Origin: Streptomyces sp. SUK 48
Lineage (GTDB): Bacteria; Actinomycetota; Actinomycetes; Streptomycetales; Streptomycetaceae
Reading direction: 5' to 3'
NCBI RefSeq assembly: GCF_009650765.1
Contig: NZ_CP045740.1
Coordinates: 2,232,001 to 2,296,000 of the forward strand
Length of the DNA: 64,000 nt
In this document: in pieces, positions 39,160 to 48,077 of the stretch
Layout of the letters: each line of letters starts with the position of its first letter
Position numbering within the stretch: position 1 is the stretch's first letter
Program-made: the position numbers and the translations under genes
Notes under the pieces: generated by a model
What the model saw: the letters and a program-made list of their open reading frames with translations, nothing else
What the model was told of the DNA's origin: nothing
The model's database searches: none

Positions 39160-39930
39160 TCAGCCGTCAGCGGACTTCCGTGATCTCCGGACCCCGCTGA
39201 AGCTGTCCCATGCCCCGGAGAACCGCGAACCCTCCTCCTGCTGGACCCCCTCGGGAACCATCTGGGCGTCGTTCGGCAGCTTGAGGACGATCGGGTCGCG
39301 GGGCGCCATCGGGCCCTCGCCGCGGACCACGACCGTGTCCCGGAAGATCTGCTCGAGCAGCCCGGCGGCCTGCGGCTGGACCGCACCCTGTCCGGAGATC
39401 ACACCGCGCAGGAACCAGCGGGGGCCGTCGACGCCGACGAACCGCACCACCTGGAAGCCGCCCGTGCCGTCCGGCAGCTGCACCGGCACCTGGGCCCGCA
39501 GCTCCCAGCCGAGCGGGCCCTCGACCTCGTCGATGATGCCGCCCTGCTGGGTGATCCCGGCCCCGATCTCCTCGCGGACCTCGCCCCAGATGCCCTCGCG
39601 CTTGGGCGCGGCGAACGCCTGGAGCTGGACGGCGCTGTCGTTCAGGACGACGGTGGCGGCCACGATCGCGTCGCCCGCGACCTCGACCCGCAGCTCCATG
39701 CCGTCCACGCCCGGCACGAACAGACCGCCGAGGTCCACGCGGCCCTCGGCCGGGTCCTGTACCTCGGTGCTGTCCCACGGGCCCTCGGGCCGCGGGCCGG
39801 GCTCCAGCCGGACGCGCTCGCGCTCGGCCTCCGCTTCCTCGTCCGCCTCGGTGTCGACGCTGTCGACGACCTGCTCGGCCTCGCCGGCCGCGTCCTCGGC
39901 GGCACCCTTCTTGTTGCGACGTCCGAACAC
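39160..39930 (-). CDS. DUF3710 protein
   Basis: A 256-residue conserved actinobacterial protein. The N-terminal third is very acidic and Ala/Glu-rich (AEDAAGEAEQ, DTEADEEAEAERE). The DUF3710 core begins near GPWDSTEV and includes GVDGMELRVE, VQLQAFAAPK and GPRWFLRGVI. It has no signal peptide or membrane helix. The function is unknown. GTG start with AAGGACAG upstream, one base after the dut stop: the two genes are adjacent and co-transcribed. Confidence 0.88.
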   Translation of the reverse strand: MFGRRNKKGAAEDAAGEAEQVVDSVDTEADEEAEAERERVRLEPGPRPEGPWDSTEVQDPAEGRVDLGGLFVPGVDGMELRVEVAGDAIVAATVVLNDSAVQLQAFAAPKREGIWGEVREEIGAGITQQGGIIDEVEGPLGWELRAQVPVQLPDGTGGFQVVRFVGVDGPRWFLRGVISGQGAVQPQAAGLLEQIFRDTVVVRGEGPMAPRDPIVLKLPNDAQMVPEGVQQEEGSRFSGAWDSFSGVRRSRKSADG

Positions 39931-39931
39931 G

Positions 39932-40510
39932 TCACTGTCCTTCCCGGTCGGATACGACCGAAGCGTATCGATTCCCACCCGTCGGACCGCCCTCGGCGGA
40001 CCGACCGCTTGTGCCGCTCTCGTCGCCCACCGCGGCATGGCCACCGGTGGACCCGAAGCCCCCTTCGGCCCGCGCCGAGCCGGGAAGCTCCGCGACCTCC
40101 CGGAAGCGGACCCTCTCGACCTGCTGGACGACCAGTTGGGCAATCCGGTCGAAGCGCTCGAACCGCACGCTCTCGCGCGGGTCGAGATTCACCACGATCA
40201 CCTTGATCTCCCCACGGTACCCGGCATCAACCGTCCCCGGAGCATTCACCAGGGCGACACCGCAGCGGGCGGCGAGACCGGAACGCGGGTGCACGAAGGC
40301 CGCGTACCCCTCCGGGAGGGCGATCGACACTCCGGTGGGCAGAACGGCCCGCTCACCGGGGGCCAGCTCGCACGCCTCGGTGGTGCGCAGATCGGCGCCG
40401 GCGTCCCCGGGGTGCTCGTACGCCGGAAGCGGGACGTCCGCGTCCACTCGCCGGATACGTACCTCCAGCGGGGGCCGGCCGGCAGGGTCCGGATGCTCCT
40501 GGGGGCTCAC
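39932..40510 (-). CDS. dut: dUTP diphosphatase (dUTPase)
   Basis: A 192-residue trimeric dUTPase that hydrolyses dUTP to dUMP and pyrophosphate. The five family motifs are visible: PGDAGADL, HPRSGLA, NAPGTVDAGYRGE (catalytic Asp), RFDRIAQLVVQ, and the C-terminal GGFGSTGG that closes over the nucleotide. A tail of about 30 residues beyond motif 5 is common in Streptomyces. GTG start overlaps the upstream thioesterase stop by 4 bases (GTGA). Confidence 0.96.
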   Translation of the reverse strand: MSPQEHPDPAGRPPLEVRIRRVDADVPLPAYEHPGDAGADLRTTEACELAPGERAVLPTGVSIALPEGYAAFVHPRSGLAARCGVALVNAPGTVDAGYRGEIKVIVVNLDPRESVRFERFDRIAQLVVQQVERVRFREVAELPGSARAEGGFGSTGGHAAVGDESGTSGRSAEGGPTGGNRYASVVSDREGQ

Positions 40511-41091
40511 GGGTTCACCTCGAAGGCGCGGGCCCGGCGGACCTGGTCGGGGTCGCTCATCGCGGCCTGGATCTCCTCCGGGCGGCCGTGGTCGATGAAG
40601 TGGTCGACCTTCACCTCGACGAAGAGGGCGTCGGCGCGCACGGCGACCGGTCCCTCGGGGCCGTCGAGGCGGCCGACGGCACGGGAGTAGATCTTCCGGC
40701 CGGCGACGGCGGTGACCTCGGCCGCGAGATGCAGCGTGGTGCCGACCGGGACGGGCCGCACGTAGTCGGTCTCCAGGCGTCCGGTCACGGCGACGGTCCG
40801 CAGCAGCCAGTTCAGCGAGCCCAGGGTCTCGTCCAGGGCGGTGGCCAGCACCCCGCCGTGCGCGAGGCCGGGGGCGCCCTGGTGGGCGGGCTGGACGGTG
40901 AACTCGGCGGTCAGGGTGACGCCCTCGCCGGCCCGTGCCTCCAGGTGCAGCCCGTGCGGCTGTCCGGGGCCGCAGCCGAAGCAGTGTGCGTAGTGGGCGC
41001 CGAGAAGGTCCCCGGGTGCGGGCGCGTCGGGGTGCCGTACCGGTTTCACCGCGTCGGCTGGGGGCTGAAGGCTTGCGGAACTACCACTCAC
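40507..41091 (-). CDS. PaaI-family hotdog-fold thioesterase
   Basis: A 194-residue single hotdog protein. The key segment HGGVLATALDETLG has the Gly-rich turn and the catalytic-type Asp/Glu of PaaI thioesterases, which hydrolyse acyl-CoAs. An N-terminal CFGCGP motif is typical of this actinobacterial subgroup. The GTG at 41091 was chosen (AAGG about 10 bases upstream); a longer frame would overlap the divergent DUF3093 gene. It leads a transcript with dut and the DUF3710 gene. The acyl substrate is unknown. Confidence 0.87.
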   Translation of the reverse strand: MSGSSASLQPPADAVKPVRHPDAPAPGDLLGAHYAHCFGCGPGQPHGLHLEARAGEGVTLTAEFTVQPAHQGAPGLAHGGVLATALDETLGSLNWLLRTVAVTGRLETDYVRPVPVGTTLHLAAEVTAVAGRKIYSRAVGRLDGPEGPVAVRADALFVEVKVDHFIDHGRPEEIQAAMSDPDQVRRARAFEVNP

Positions 41092-41149
41092 GAGCGCAGA
41101 CCTTACCCGCGCGTCGGGCGATACAGGATCCCGTGCCAAGCTTGGCTCC

Positions 41150-41631
41150 ATGCAGCACTCCGCGACCCCGTACGAAGAACGCCTCACCGCCCCCGCTCGT
41201 GGTGGCTGATCAGCTTTCTGGTGGGCGTCTCCTGCGCCCTGATCGTGTTCCCGTTCGGCACCCTGCCTATCCTGGGCGGCCTGGTCGGCGGTACGGCCGC
41301 GGCCGCGGTGGTCGCCAGTTCGTACGGCTCCCCGCGCATCCGCGTGGTGGGCGACTCGCTGATCGCGGGCGAGGCGAAGATCCCGGTGTCGGCGCTGGGC
41401 GAGTCCGAGGTGCTGGATCCGGAGGAGGCCCGCGCCTGGCGCACGTACAAGGCCGATGTGCGCGCGTTCCTGCTGCTGCGCGCGTACATCCCGAGGGCGC
41501 TGCGGGTGATCGTCACGGACCCCGAGGACCCGACGCCGTACCTGTACCTGTCGACGCGTGAGCCGGAGCGGCTGGCGGCGGCGATCGAGGCGGCGCGCGA
41601 GGCGAACGCCCCCACCTCGGCCGAGAGCTAG
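41150..41631 (+). CDS. DUF3093 membrane protein, split by a 1-base frameshift
   Basis: A 160-residue protein if one base is restored. The start (MQHSATPYEERLTAP) is in one frame and hits TGA at about 41209. The rest, beginning WWLISFLVG, is in the next frame and runs to 41631. Adding one C to the run at 41190-41194 joins them as the expected DUF3093 sequence. Two hydrophobic helices (about 19-60) precede a soluble part ending in LYLSTREPERLAAAI, typical of the family. It diverges from the PaaI gene. Probably intact in the cell. Confidence 0.85.
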
Positions 41632-41715
41632 GAACCGGGCCCTCCGGGGGCTCCTCGCAAGGGGTCAGGAGGGCCAGAAAGGGCCCGGGAAGGGCCCAGG
41701 GGGTCCCGGTGCGGG

Positions 41716-42630
41716 TCAGAGCCCCTTGCGGAGGCCGCGCAGTCTCAGGGGCTTCGCGGGCTGTTCCAGGGGCGGCAGCTGCTCCAGCTCCTCCCAGGGC
41801 ACCTGGATCTTGCGCAGATCGGCGCGGACCCGGGCCGCGAGTCTTCTGGTGTCCCGGCGGTTGAGCACCGCCCCGACCGCGGCGCCCACCATGAACGGCA
41901 TCAGTGTGGGCATGTCCCGCACCATCCGCTTCATGATCTGCTGGCGCAGTTCGCGCTTCATGCGGCCGCCGAGGGCGGCGTCGTAGGTCGACGGCTTCAT
42001 CACGTCGATGCCGCGCTCCCCCGACCAGGAGGACAGATACGCGGTGCTGCGGACCTTGAGGCCGCCGGGCGGTCGCTTGCCGTAGACCTCGTGCAGTTCC
42101 GCGATGAGTTTCAGTTCGACCGCCGCGACCCCGGTGATCTCCGTGGCCAGTTCGGTCGGCAGGGCGGGCGGTACGGGCAGCATCGCCGCCGCACCGACCC
42201 CGGCCCCGATGGACGAGGTCGCGGCCGCGGCGCCCGCCACCAGTTTGTCGGCCAGCTCCTCGGGTCCGAGACCGGGGAACTGCCCGCGCAGGGTCGCGAG
42301 GTCGCGTACGGGCACCCGCGGGGCGATGTCGATGACACGGTCCGCGAGGTACGCCAGACCCGCACGAGCGCGGTCACCGCTCCTGCGGGCGCCTTCCCGG
42401 GCGATGACCCGGGCCTTGCCACCGATGACCCGTGCCTGTCGCCTGGCGATGGGCACGGGTCGTCGCTTCGGCGCCGGGTGGTCGGCCCGGTCCGCCGTCG
42501 GTTCGAGCGGGGCTCCCGGGTCCGGGGAGCCACGCTCGTCGTCACGCGCGCCGAGGGGGCCATCGAGCGGCCCTTGGTCCGCTTTCCGCAGGGAGAAGCG
42601 GCGCTTCCGGGGAGGGGTCGAGCCAGTCAT
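41716..42630 (-). CDS. Conserved actinobacterial hypothetical protein
   Basis: A 304-residue protein without a recognised domain. The N-terminal 70 residues are charged and probably disordered. Then come IAPRVPVRDLATLRGQFPG, a Gly/Ala-rich hydrophobic segment (GAGVGAAAMLPVPPALPTE), helical TEITGVAAVELKLIAELHEVYG, and near the end a second Gly/Ala stretch (PFMVGAAVGAVLN). The two small-residue helices hint at membrane association, as in EcsC-like proteins; this is a guess. It follows the DUF4193 gene by 13 bases, probably in the same transcript. Confidence 0.75.
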   Translation of the reverse strand: MTGSTPPRKRRFSLRKADQGPLDGPLGARDDERGSPDPGAPLEPTADRADHPAPKRRPVPIARRQARVIGGKARVIAREGARRSGDRARAGLAYLADRVIDIAPRVPVRDLATLRGQFPGLGPEELADKLVAGAAAATSSIGAGVGAAAMLPVPPALPTELATEITGVAAVELKLIAELHEVYGKRPPGGLKVRSTAYLSSWSGERGIDVMKPSTYDAALGGRMKRELRQQIMKRMVRDMPTLMPFMVGAAVGAVLNRRDTRRLAARVRADLRKIQVPWEELEQLPPLEQPAKPLRLRGLRKGL

Positions 42631-42643
42631 GGCCGACCCGTCC

Positions 42644-42940
42644 TCAGTCGCAGTCGCGGCAGATCGGCTGACCGTTCTTCTCGCGGGCCAGCTGGCTGCG
42701 GTGGTGGACCAGGAAGCAGCTCATGCAGGTGAACTCGTCCTGCTGCTTCGGCAGCACCCGGACGGCCAGCTCCTCGTTCGAGAGGTCCGCTCCGGGCAGT
42801 TCCAGGCCCTCGGCGGCCTCGAACTCGTCGACGTCCACCGCGGAGGTGGTCTTGTCGTTCCGCCGGGCCTTCAGCTCTTCCAAGCTGTCCGAGTCGACGT
42901 CATCGTCTGTCTTGCGTGGAGTGTCGTAGTCGGTTGCCAT
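42644..42940 (-). CDS. DUF4193 zinc-ribbon-like protein
   Basis: A 98-residue acidic protein with a C-terminal four-Cys pattern (CMSC ... CRDC) that should bind one zinc. It is conserved in almost all actinobacteria as DUF4193; the role is unknown, and comparison with DksA-like regulators is only by shape. ATG start has a strong GGGGGAGAG about 7 bases upstream. The long upstream region suggests its own promoter. Confidence 0.88.
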   Translation of the reverse strand: MATDYDTPRKTDDDVDSDSLEELKARRNDKTTSAVDVDEFEAAEGLELPGADLSNEELAVRVLPKQQDEFTCMSCFLVHHRSQLAREKNGQPICRDCD

Positions 42941-43342
42941 ATCGCTCTCCCCCTCTGGGTGTCTGCGGTGTCTCCAGCGCACGTAACGCGTGAGAGGCCG
43001 GACTTGTGCCCGACCTGAGGCGGAGATTTTGCCTCACATCAAGGGCTGTTACTCAATCGACACCCAACCCGATCTCTCAAGAGTGATCGGCTTGGATGGC
43101 GGTGAGGACCGTACACGCTTCGAATACCGCACCTCAAAGGCGCCTCATCGTGTACTTCCCGTGATCAAGAGCCCTGAAAACCAGGACTTTTCAGGCTTTC
43201 TGCCCTCTGTCATGATCACTGACCGTACATGGCCGGAAATCCGCCCATGTGATCGATCACACAAACAGAAGCCCATTCAGCCCCTGGAAAATTCCGCGTG
43301 AAGCGAACATCTCCCGCGTGTGTCGACAGAATGGGCGGTGGA
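42941..43342. other. 402-bp intergenic region, promoter side of DUF4193
   Basis: No gene found on either strand. It is noticeably less GC-rich than its surroundings, especially 43020-43300, as expected for the promoter of the DUF4193 gene and the 3' side of cutS. No operator or convincing terminator was recognised. Confidence 0.5.
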
Positions 43343-44590
43343 TCACAGCGGAAGTGTCACACGCATGACGAGCCCACCGCCCTCGCGGGGTCGCGCCGCG
43401 ATGTGCCCGCCGTGCGCCCTGGCCACGGAGCGCACGATGGACAGGCCGAGGCCGACGCCCTTGTCGCTGCCCGTGCGCTCGGTGCGCAGTCGCCTGAAGG
43501 GCTCGAAGAGGTTGTCGATCTCGTACGCCGGCACCACCGGACCGGTGTTCGAGACGGTGAGCACGGCCTGTCCGTGCTGGACCTCGGTGTCCACCTCGAC
43601 CCAGCCCCCCTCCGCCACGTTGTACCGCACGGCGTTCTGTACGAGGTTCAGCGCGATGCGCTCCATGAGCACACCGTTGCCCTGGACCACGGCCGGTGCG
43701 CGCTCGCCGCGGATCTCGACGCCCTTGGCCTCCGCCTCGGAGCGCACCTGGTCGATGGCCTGGCCCGCCACCTCGGCCAGGTCGACCGGTTTGCGCTCCA
43801 CGATCTGGTTGTCGCTGCGGGCGAGCAGCAGCAGGCCCTCGACCAGCTGCTCGCTGCGCTCGTTGGTGGCCAGCAGCGTCTTGCCGAGCTGCTGGAGCTC
43901 CACCGGCGCGCCCGGGTCGGAGAGGTGCACCTCCAGGAGGGTGCGGTTGATCGCGAGCGGGGTGCGCAGTTCGTGCGAGGCGTTGCCGACGAAGCGCTGC
44001 TGGGCGGTGAAGGCCCGCTGGAGGCGCTCCAGCATCTCGTCGAAGGTGTCCGCCAGCTCCTTGAGCTCGTCGTCCGGGCCGTCCAGCTCGATCCGGCGGG
44101 ACAGGTCGGAGCCGGCCACCGCGCGGGCGGTGCGGGTGATCCGGCCGAGCGGGGACAGCACCCGGCCGGCCATCGCGTAACCGAACGCGAAGGCGATCAC
44201 GGCGAGGCCGAGCAGGGCCAGCAGCGAGCGGCTGAGCAGGTTGTCCAGGGCCACCTGGCGCTGGTGGTCGACGCACTGGCTGATCGTGTTGTTGAAGTCC
44301 GCCAGCGGCAGGCTGGTGGTGTTGATCGCGGGGCAGTTGTCGCTGGAGACCTTCAGCTCCTGGAAGCTGACGATCTTGAACAGCGGCTGGTTGCCGGTGC
44401 TGATGGCCTGCGCGGCGAGCAGGTAGATGATCGACAGCAGCAGGATGCCGGCGATCAGGAACATGCCGCCGTACAGCAGCGTGAGCCGTATGCGGATCGT
44501 GGGCCGCAGCCAGGGGAAGGGCGCCTGGGGGCGCTGGGGGTCCCAGGTGGGCTTCGGGGGCGCCTGCGGGGGCGCGGGGGTCGAGGCCAC
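43343..44590 (-). CDS. cutS: CutS sensor histidine kinase
   Basis: A 415-residue sensor. It has a Pro-rich N terminus, a first membrane helix (about 38-60), an extracytoplasmic loop with two Cys (about 95 and 118), a second helix (about 140-160), HAMP, the H-box NASHELRTPLA, an N-box (LVQNAVRYN) and a G-box (GVGLGLSIVRSVA). CutRS was first described in S. lividans as affecting copper-dependent tyrosinase and is now linked to envelope and redox stress. The paired Cys in the loop would suit redox sensing. GTG start, 6 bases after the cutR stop. Confidence 0.92.
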   Translation of the reverse strand: MASTPAPPQAPPKPTWDPQRPQAPFPWLRPTIRIRLTLLYGGMFLIAGILLLSIIYLLAAQAISTGNQPLFKIVSFQELKVSSDNCPAINTTSLPLADFNNTISQCVDHQRQVALDNLLSRSLLALLGLAVIAFAFGYAMAGRVLSPLGRITRTARAVAGSDLSRRIELDGPDDELKELADTFDEMLERLQRAFTAQQRFVGNASHELRTPLAINRTLLEVHLSDPGAPVELQQLGKTLLATNERSEQLVEGLLLLARSDNQIVERKPVDLAEVAGQAIDQVRSEAEAKGVEIRGERAPAVVQGNGVLMERIALNLVQNAVRYNVAEGGWVEVDTEVQHGQAVLTVSNTGPVVPAYEIDNLFEPFRRLRTERTGSDKGVGLGLSIVRSVARAHGGHIAARPREGGGLVMRVTLPL

Positions 44591-44596
44591 GGGCGA

Positions 44597-45250
44597 TCAG
44601 ATCCGGTAGCCGGAGCCGGGCACGGTGACGATCACGGGAGGCTCGCCCAGTTTGCGGCGCAGGGTCATGACCGTCACCCGGACCACGTTGGTGAACGGGT
44701 CGGTGTTCTCGTCCCATGCCTTCTCCAGCAGCTGCTCGGCCGAGACGACCGCGCCCTCGCTGCGCATCAGCACCTCGAGGACCGCGAACTCCTTGGGCGC
44801 GAGCTGCACCTCCTTGCCGTCGCGGAAGACCTCGCGGCGGTTGGGGTCCAGCTTGATGCCGGCGCGCTCCAGGACCGGCGGCAGGGGCATGCTGGTGCGG
44901 CGGCCGAGGGCGCGCACACGGGCGATCAGCTCGCTGAACGCGAACGGCTTGGGCAGATAGTCGTCGGCACCGATCTCCAGGCCCTCGACCCGGTCGCTGA
45001 CGTCACCGGAGGCGGTGAGCATCAGCACCCGGGTGGGCATGCCCAGCTCGACGATCTTGCGGCAGACGTCGTCGCCGTGCACGAGCGGGAGGTCGCGGTC
45101 GAGGACGACCACGTCGTAGTCGTTGACGCCGATGCGCTCCAGGGCGGCCGCACCGTCGTACACGACGTCGACGGCCATGGCCTCCCGGCGCAGTCCGGTG
45201 GCCACCGCATCGGCGAGCAACTGCTCGTCCTCGACGACGAGTACGCGCAC
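44597..45250 (-). CDS. cutR: CutR response regulator
   Basis: A 217-residue OmpR-family regulator, the length I recall for S. lividans CutR. The receiver has acidic residues EDE (7-9), phosphoacceptor Asp51 (VVVLDRDLPLVHGDD) and the TKPF-like LPKPF. The DNA-binding winged helix includes LAPKEFAVLEVLM and RVTVMTLRRKLGE. The GTG at 45250 is the start: similarity begins at RVLVVEDE although the frame extends far upstream. It is the first gene of cutRS. Confidence 0.92.
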   Translation of the reverse strand: MRVLVVEDEQLLADAVATGLRREAMAVDVVYDGAAALERIGVNDYDVVVLDRDLPLVHGDDVCRKIVELGMPTRVLMLTASGDVSDRVEGLEIGADDYLPKPFAFSELIARVRALGRRTSMPLPPVLERAGIKLDPNRREVFRDGKEVQLAPKEFAVLEVLMRSEGAVVSAEQLLEKAWDENTDPFTNVVRVTVMTLRRKLGEPPVIVTVPGSGYRI

Positions 45251-45665
45251 GTCCCTTGTCCTTCCTGTGTCCACCCGCGTAGCGCTCCGGGGCGCCGGCG
45301 CGGGCAGGGGTGTTCGTGGAGTGTGACCTCCATCCTGCCCTTTTCGGCCATAAGTCGGCTGTAAGCGGGGTCCGGCGGCGAGAACGGGCGCTCCTGGCGC
45401 GGAATACGAGATTTTCCGCACCGGCGAGGTTTCCCGGAACGGGAGCGGGGGGAGGACGGGTTTACACCCCGCGATCACGCTCTGCATGTGCCGCAGCACC
45501 ATGCGGTACCCCGCGATCCGCTTGCGCAGGGCGGGCGCGGGTGTCCGGCACCGTAGCCGCGCCCGGCCCGGGCGCGCCGGGCACCCGCGGGAGACGTGAT
45601 CGTCCTTTCTCACCCGGCACACCCCCGTGCCACCGACCCACCGACCCTGGACGAGGGGGCGCAGC
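45251..45665. other. 415-bp intergenic region between divergent cutR and small gene
   Basis: Should hold the cutRS promoter and the promoter of the small rightward gene. Two similar stretches (ACCCCGCGATC near 45465 and 45511) repeat once. No gene, operator or RNA was recognised. Confidence 0.45.
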
Positions 45666-45839
45666 ATGGACGCTTTCACCGCAGGACTTCTCCAGCGCAT
45701 AAAGACGACCGAGTCCGACCTGTCGCGGGCCCGCGACGAGGGCGACGACTTCCTCGTGGAGGTGGAGCAGGCAGAGCTGGACGACCTGCGCCGCCTCGCC
45801 GCCGAACACGGTGTGGAGGTCGGCGCGACCCGCGTCTGA
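45666..45839 (+). CDS. Small conserved hypothetical protein
   Basis: A 57-residue acidic protein, mostly helical by composition (AGLLQRIKTTESDLSRARDEGDDFLVEVEQAELDDL is an amphipathic pattern, quoted here only in outline), ending in GVEVG. GAGGGGG precedes the ATG. Small proteins like this are found in many streptomycetes at the same place beside cutR, from memory. The function is unknown. A strong terminator follows 31 bases later. Confidence 0.72.
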   Translation: MDAFTAGLLQRIKTTESDLSRARDEGDDFLVEVEQAELDDLRRLAAEHGVEVGATRV

Positions 45840-45870
45840 TCCACCCGAGCGCACCGGCGCGACACCAGCA

Positions 45871-45913
45871 CGCGAAGGGACCCCGGCGAATCCAGCGCCG
45901 GGGTCCCTTCGCG
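45871..45913 (+). terminator. Strong bidirectional hairpin terminator
   Basis: A perfect 18-bp stem from CGCGAAGGGACCCCGGCG to its complement, with a 7-base loop (AATCCAG), between convergent genes ending at 45839 and 45953. It probably serves both directions. Confidence 0.88.
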
Positions 45914-45952
45914 TCGTCCGGGGGCGATCCCTCCGGCCCGCCCGGGCGGGCG

Positions 45953-46768
45953 TCAGTCGTGCCAGGCCCCGAAGTCCTCCAGCAGCCCCTGGAGGGGCTC
46001 GAAGACGCCCGGGGTCCCCGCCAGCGTCAGATCCCGTGACGGGCCCTGTGCGGGCCGCCCACCGGTCAGCGCGCCCGCTTCACGGGCGATGAGGTCCCCC
46101 GCGGCGTAGTCCCACGGGTTCAGCCCGCGCTCGTAGTAGCCGTCGAGCCGGCCGCAGGCCACGTCGCACAGGTCGATGGCCGCGGAGCCGCCCCGCCGGA
46201 TGTCCCTGACCAGCGGGATGAGCCGGGCGGCCACCTCGGCCTGGTGGGCGCGCACCTCGGTGACATAGTTGAAGCCGGTGGAGACCAGCGCCTGGTCCAG
46301 CGGGGGCGCGGGGCGGCAGGCGAGCGCCCGCTCGCCCTCCCACGCGCCGGTGACCCAGGCGCCGCCGCCGCGTACCGCGTGGTACGTCTCGCCGCGCAGG
46401 GGGGCCGCGACCACTCCGGCGACGGTCTCGCCGTCCTGCTCTGCGGCGATGGACACCGCCCAGGTCGGCAGGCCGTAGAGATAGTTCACGGTGCCGTCGA
46501 GCGGGTCGATCACCCAGCGCACGCCACTGGTCCCGGCGGCGGAGGCGCCCTCCTCGCCGAGGAAGCCGTCGTCGGGGCGCTCCCCGGAGATCAGGTCGGT
46601 GATCAGTTTCTCGGCCGCGATGTCCATCTCGGTGACGACGTCGATCGGGCTGGACTTGGTCCGTGCCACGGCGAGATCGGCCGGGCGGCCGTCCCGCAGC
46701 AGCTCGCCGGCGCGGCGGGCGGCCTCCTGGGCCAGCCGCAGCAGGTCCCGGTGCAGGGCCTCGGTCAC
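45953..46768 (-). CDS. Inositol monophosphatase family phosphatase
   Basis: A 271-residue Mg2+-dependent phosphatase. Motif 1 is split in the usual way: Glu in GEEGAS and DPLDGTVNYLYG (metal ligands Asp-Asp). Motif 2 is LNPWDYAAGDLIAREAGA, with WDYAAG near the C terminus. The exact substrate (inositol-1-phosphate, histidinol-phosphate or PAP) cannot be told. GTG start with GAGGAG upstream, 8 bases after the cpfC stop, so the two are co-transcribed. Confidence 0.9.
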   Translation of the reverse strand: MTEALHRDLLRLAQEAARRAGELLRDGRPADLAVARTKSSPIDVVTEMDIAAEKLITDLISGERPDDGFLGEEGASAAGTSGVRWVIDPLDGTVNYLYGLPTWAVSIAAEQDGETVAGVVAAPLRGETYHAVRGGGAWVTGAWEGERALACRPAPPLDQALVSTGFNYVTEVRAHQAEVAARLIPLVRDIRRGGSAAIDLCDVACGRLDGYYERGLNPWDYAAGDLIAREAGALTGGRPAQGPSRDLTLAGTPGVFEPLQGLLEDFGAWHD

Positions 46769-46776
46769 GGGTCTCC

Positions 46777-47904
46777 TCACGCGTAGGGGCTGTCGGCGCC
46801 CGCGGCGGCCGGGCGGGGCGCCCGGGACGGGCAGCAGCCGACGGGGCATACGTTGTGGCTCGCACCCAGGGTGCCCAGGGCGCAGGGAGTGATGTCCTGG
46901 CCGCGCTCGGCGGCGGCGCGCTCCAGGACCAGCTCGCGCACGGCGGCCGCGAACCGGGGGTCGGCGCCCACGGTGGCCGAGCGGCGCACCGGCAGGCCCA
47001 GCTCCTCGGCCTTGGCGGTGGCCTCCGTGTCGAGGTCGTACAGGACCTCCATGTGGTCGGAGACGAAGCCGATGGGGGCCATGACGACCGCCGGGACGCC
47101 GGCCGCGTGCCGCTCCTCGAGGTGGTCGCAGATGTCGGGCTCCAGCCACGGGATGTGCGGGGCGCCGGAGCGGGACTGGTAGACGAGGCGCCAGGGGTGG
47201 TCCACGCCGGTGCGCTCGCGGACGGCGTCGGCGATCAGCTGGGCCACCTCCAGGTGCTCCTCGACGTAGGCGCCGCCCTCGCCGTGGGCCTCGACCGGGC
47301 CGGAGGTGTCGGCGGCGGCCGTGGGGATGGAGTGGGTGCTGAAGGCGATGTGGGCGCCGTCGCGGACGTCCTCGGGGAGGTCGGCGAGGGAACGCAGCAC
47401 GCCGTCGGTCATCGGCTCGACGAAGCCGGGGTGGTTGAAGTAGTGCCGCAGCTTGTCGACCCGCGGCGGCTCCAGGCCCTCCGCCTCGAGGGTGGCCAGC
47501 GCGTCGGCGAGGTTCTCGCGGTACTGACGGCAGCCCGAGTAGGAGGCGTAGGCACTGGTGGCGAGGACCAGGACGCGGCGGCGGCCGTCGGCGGCCATCT
47601 CGCGCAGGGTGTCGGTCAGGTACGGCGCCCAGTTGCGGTTGCCCCAGTAGACCGGCAGGTCCAGACCGTGCCCGGCGAAGTCCTCGCGCAGGGCCTTCAG
47701 GAGGGCCCGGTTCTGGCCGTTGATGGGGCTGACCCCGCCGAACCGGAAGTAGTGCTTGCCGACTTCCTTCAGGCGTTCCTTCGGGATGCCGCGCCCGCGT
47801 GTGACGTTCTCCAGGAACGGGACCACGTCGTCGGGGCCCTCGGGGCCGCCGAAGGAGAGCAGGAGCAGGGCGTCGTACGGAGTGGCATCGAGCGCGTCTG
47901 GCAT
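46777..47904 (-). CDS. cpfC: Coproporphyrin III ferrochelatase
   Basis: A 375-residue ferrochelatase (formerly hemH). In actinobacteria it inserts Fe2+ into coproporphyrin III in the coproporphyrin-dependent haem pathway. Family segments are [13 protein letters not shown], the active-site His in AFSTHSIP, and the [15 protein letters not shown] motif with the conserved His and Glu. A C-terminal Cys group (CALGTLG...CPVGCC) fits the [2Fe-2S] cluster known in actinobacterial enzymes. The ATG at 47904 is used; the open frame continues 38 residues upstream over the promoter. A probable iron box lies about 100 bases upstream. Confidence 0.94.
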   Translation of the reverse strand: MPDALDATPYDALLLLSFGGPEGPDDVVPFLENVTRGRGIPKERLKEVGKHYFRFGGVSPINGQNRALLKALREDFAGHGLDLPVYWGNRNWAPYLTDTLREMAADGRRRVLVLATSAYASYSGCRQYRENLADALATLEAEGLEPPRVDKLRHYFNHPGFVEPMTDGVLRSLADLPEDVRDGAHIAFSTHSIPTAAADTSGPVEAHGEGGAYVEEHLEVAQLIADAVRERTGVDHPWRLVYQSRSGAPHIPWLEPDICDHLEERHAAGVPAVVMAPIGFVSDHMEVLYDLDTEATAKAEELGLPVRRSATVGADPRFAAAVRELVLERAAAERGQDITPCALGTLGASHNVCPVGCCPSRAPRPAAAGADSPYA

Positions 47905-48003
47905 GTCTCGATCCTGCCATCCGGCACCGACGGCCCGGCAACCGCAGGATGAAGAGTCTGGATCAAGCGGGTTCATACCGAAATTTCCCCAGCCGAAACC
48001 GAG

Positions 48004-48022
48004 TGTACTTAGGGTCACCTAA
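48004..48022. promoter_or_regulatory. Probable iron box (DmdR/IdeR operator)
   Basis: TTAGGGTCACCTAA (48009-48022) matches the right two thirds of the 19-bp actinobacterial iron box, TTAGGTTAGGCTAACCTAA; the left end (TGTAC) is poor. It lies in the 173-bp region between divergent cpfC and an MFS gene, so it could repress either under iron sufficiency. Confidence 0.5.
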
Positions 48023-48077
48023 CTCGTAAGCTGTATCCACCGCATTCGCGCCTTACCGGAACCGCCTCGGAGACCAC

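Noticed and set aside
42941..43301. Small rightward frame in the DUF4193 upstream region as a gene
   Set aside because: No ribosome site, codon composition unlike the genome, and it lies in an AT-richer promoter-like stretch.
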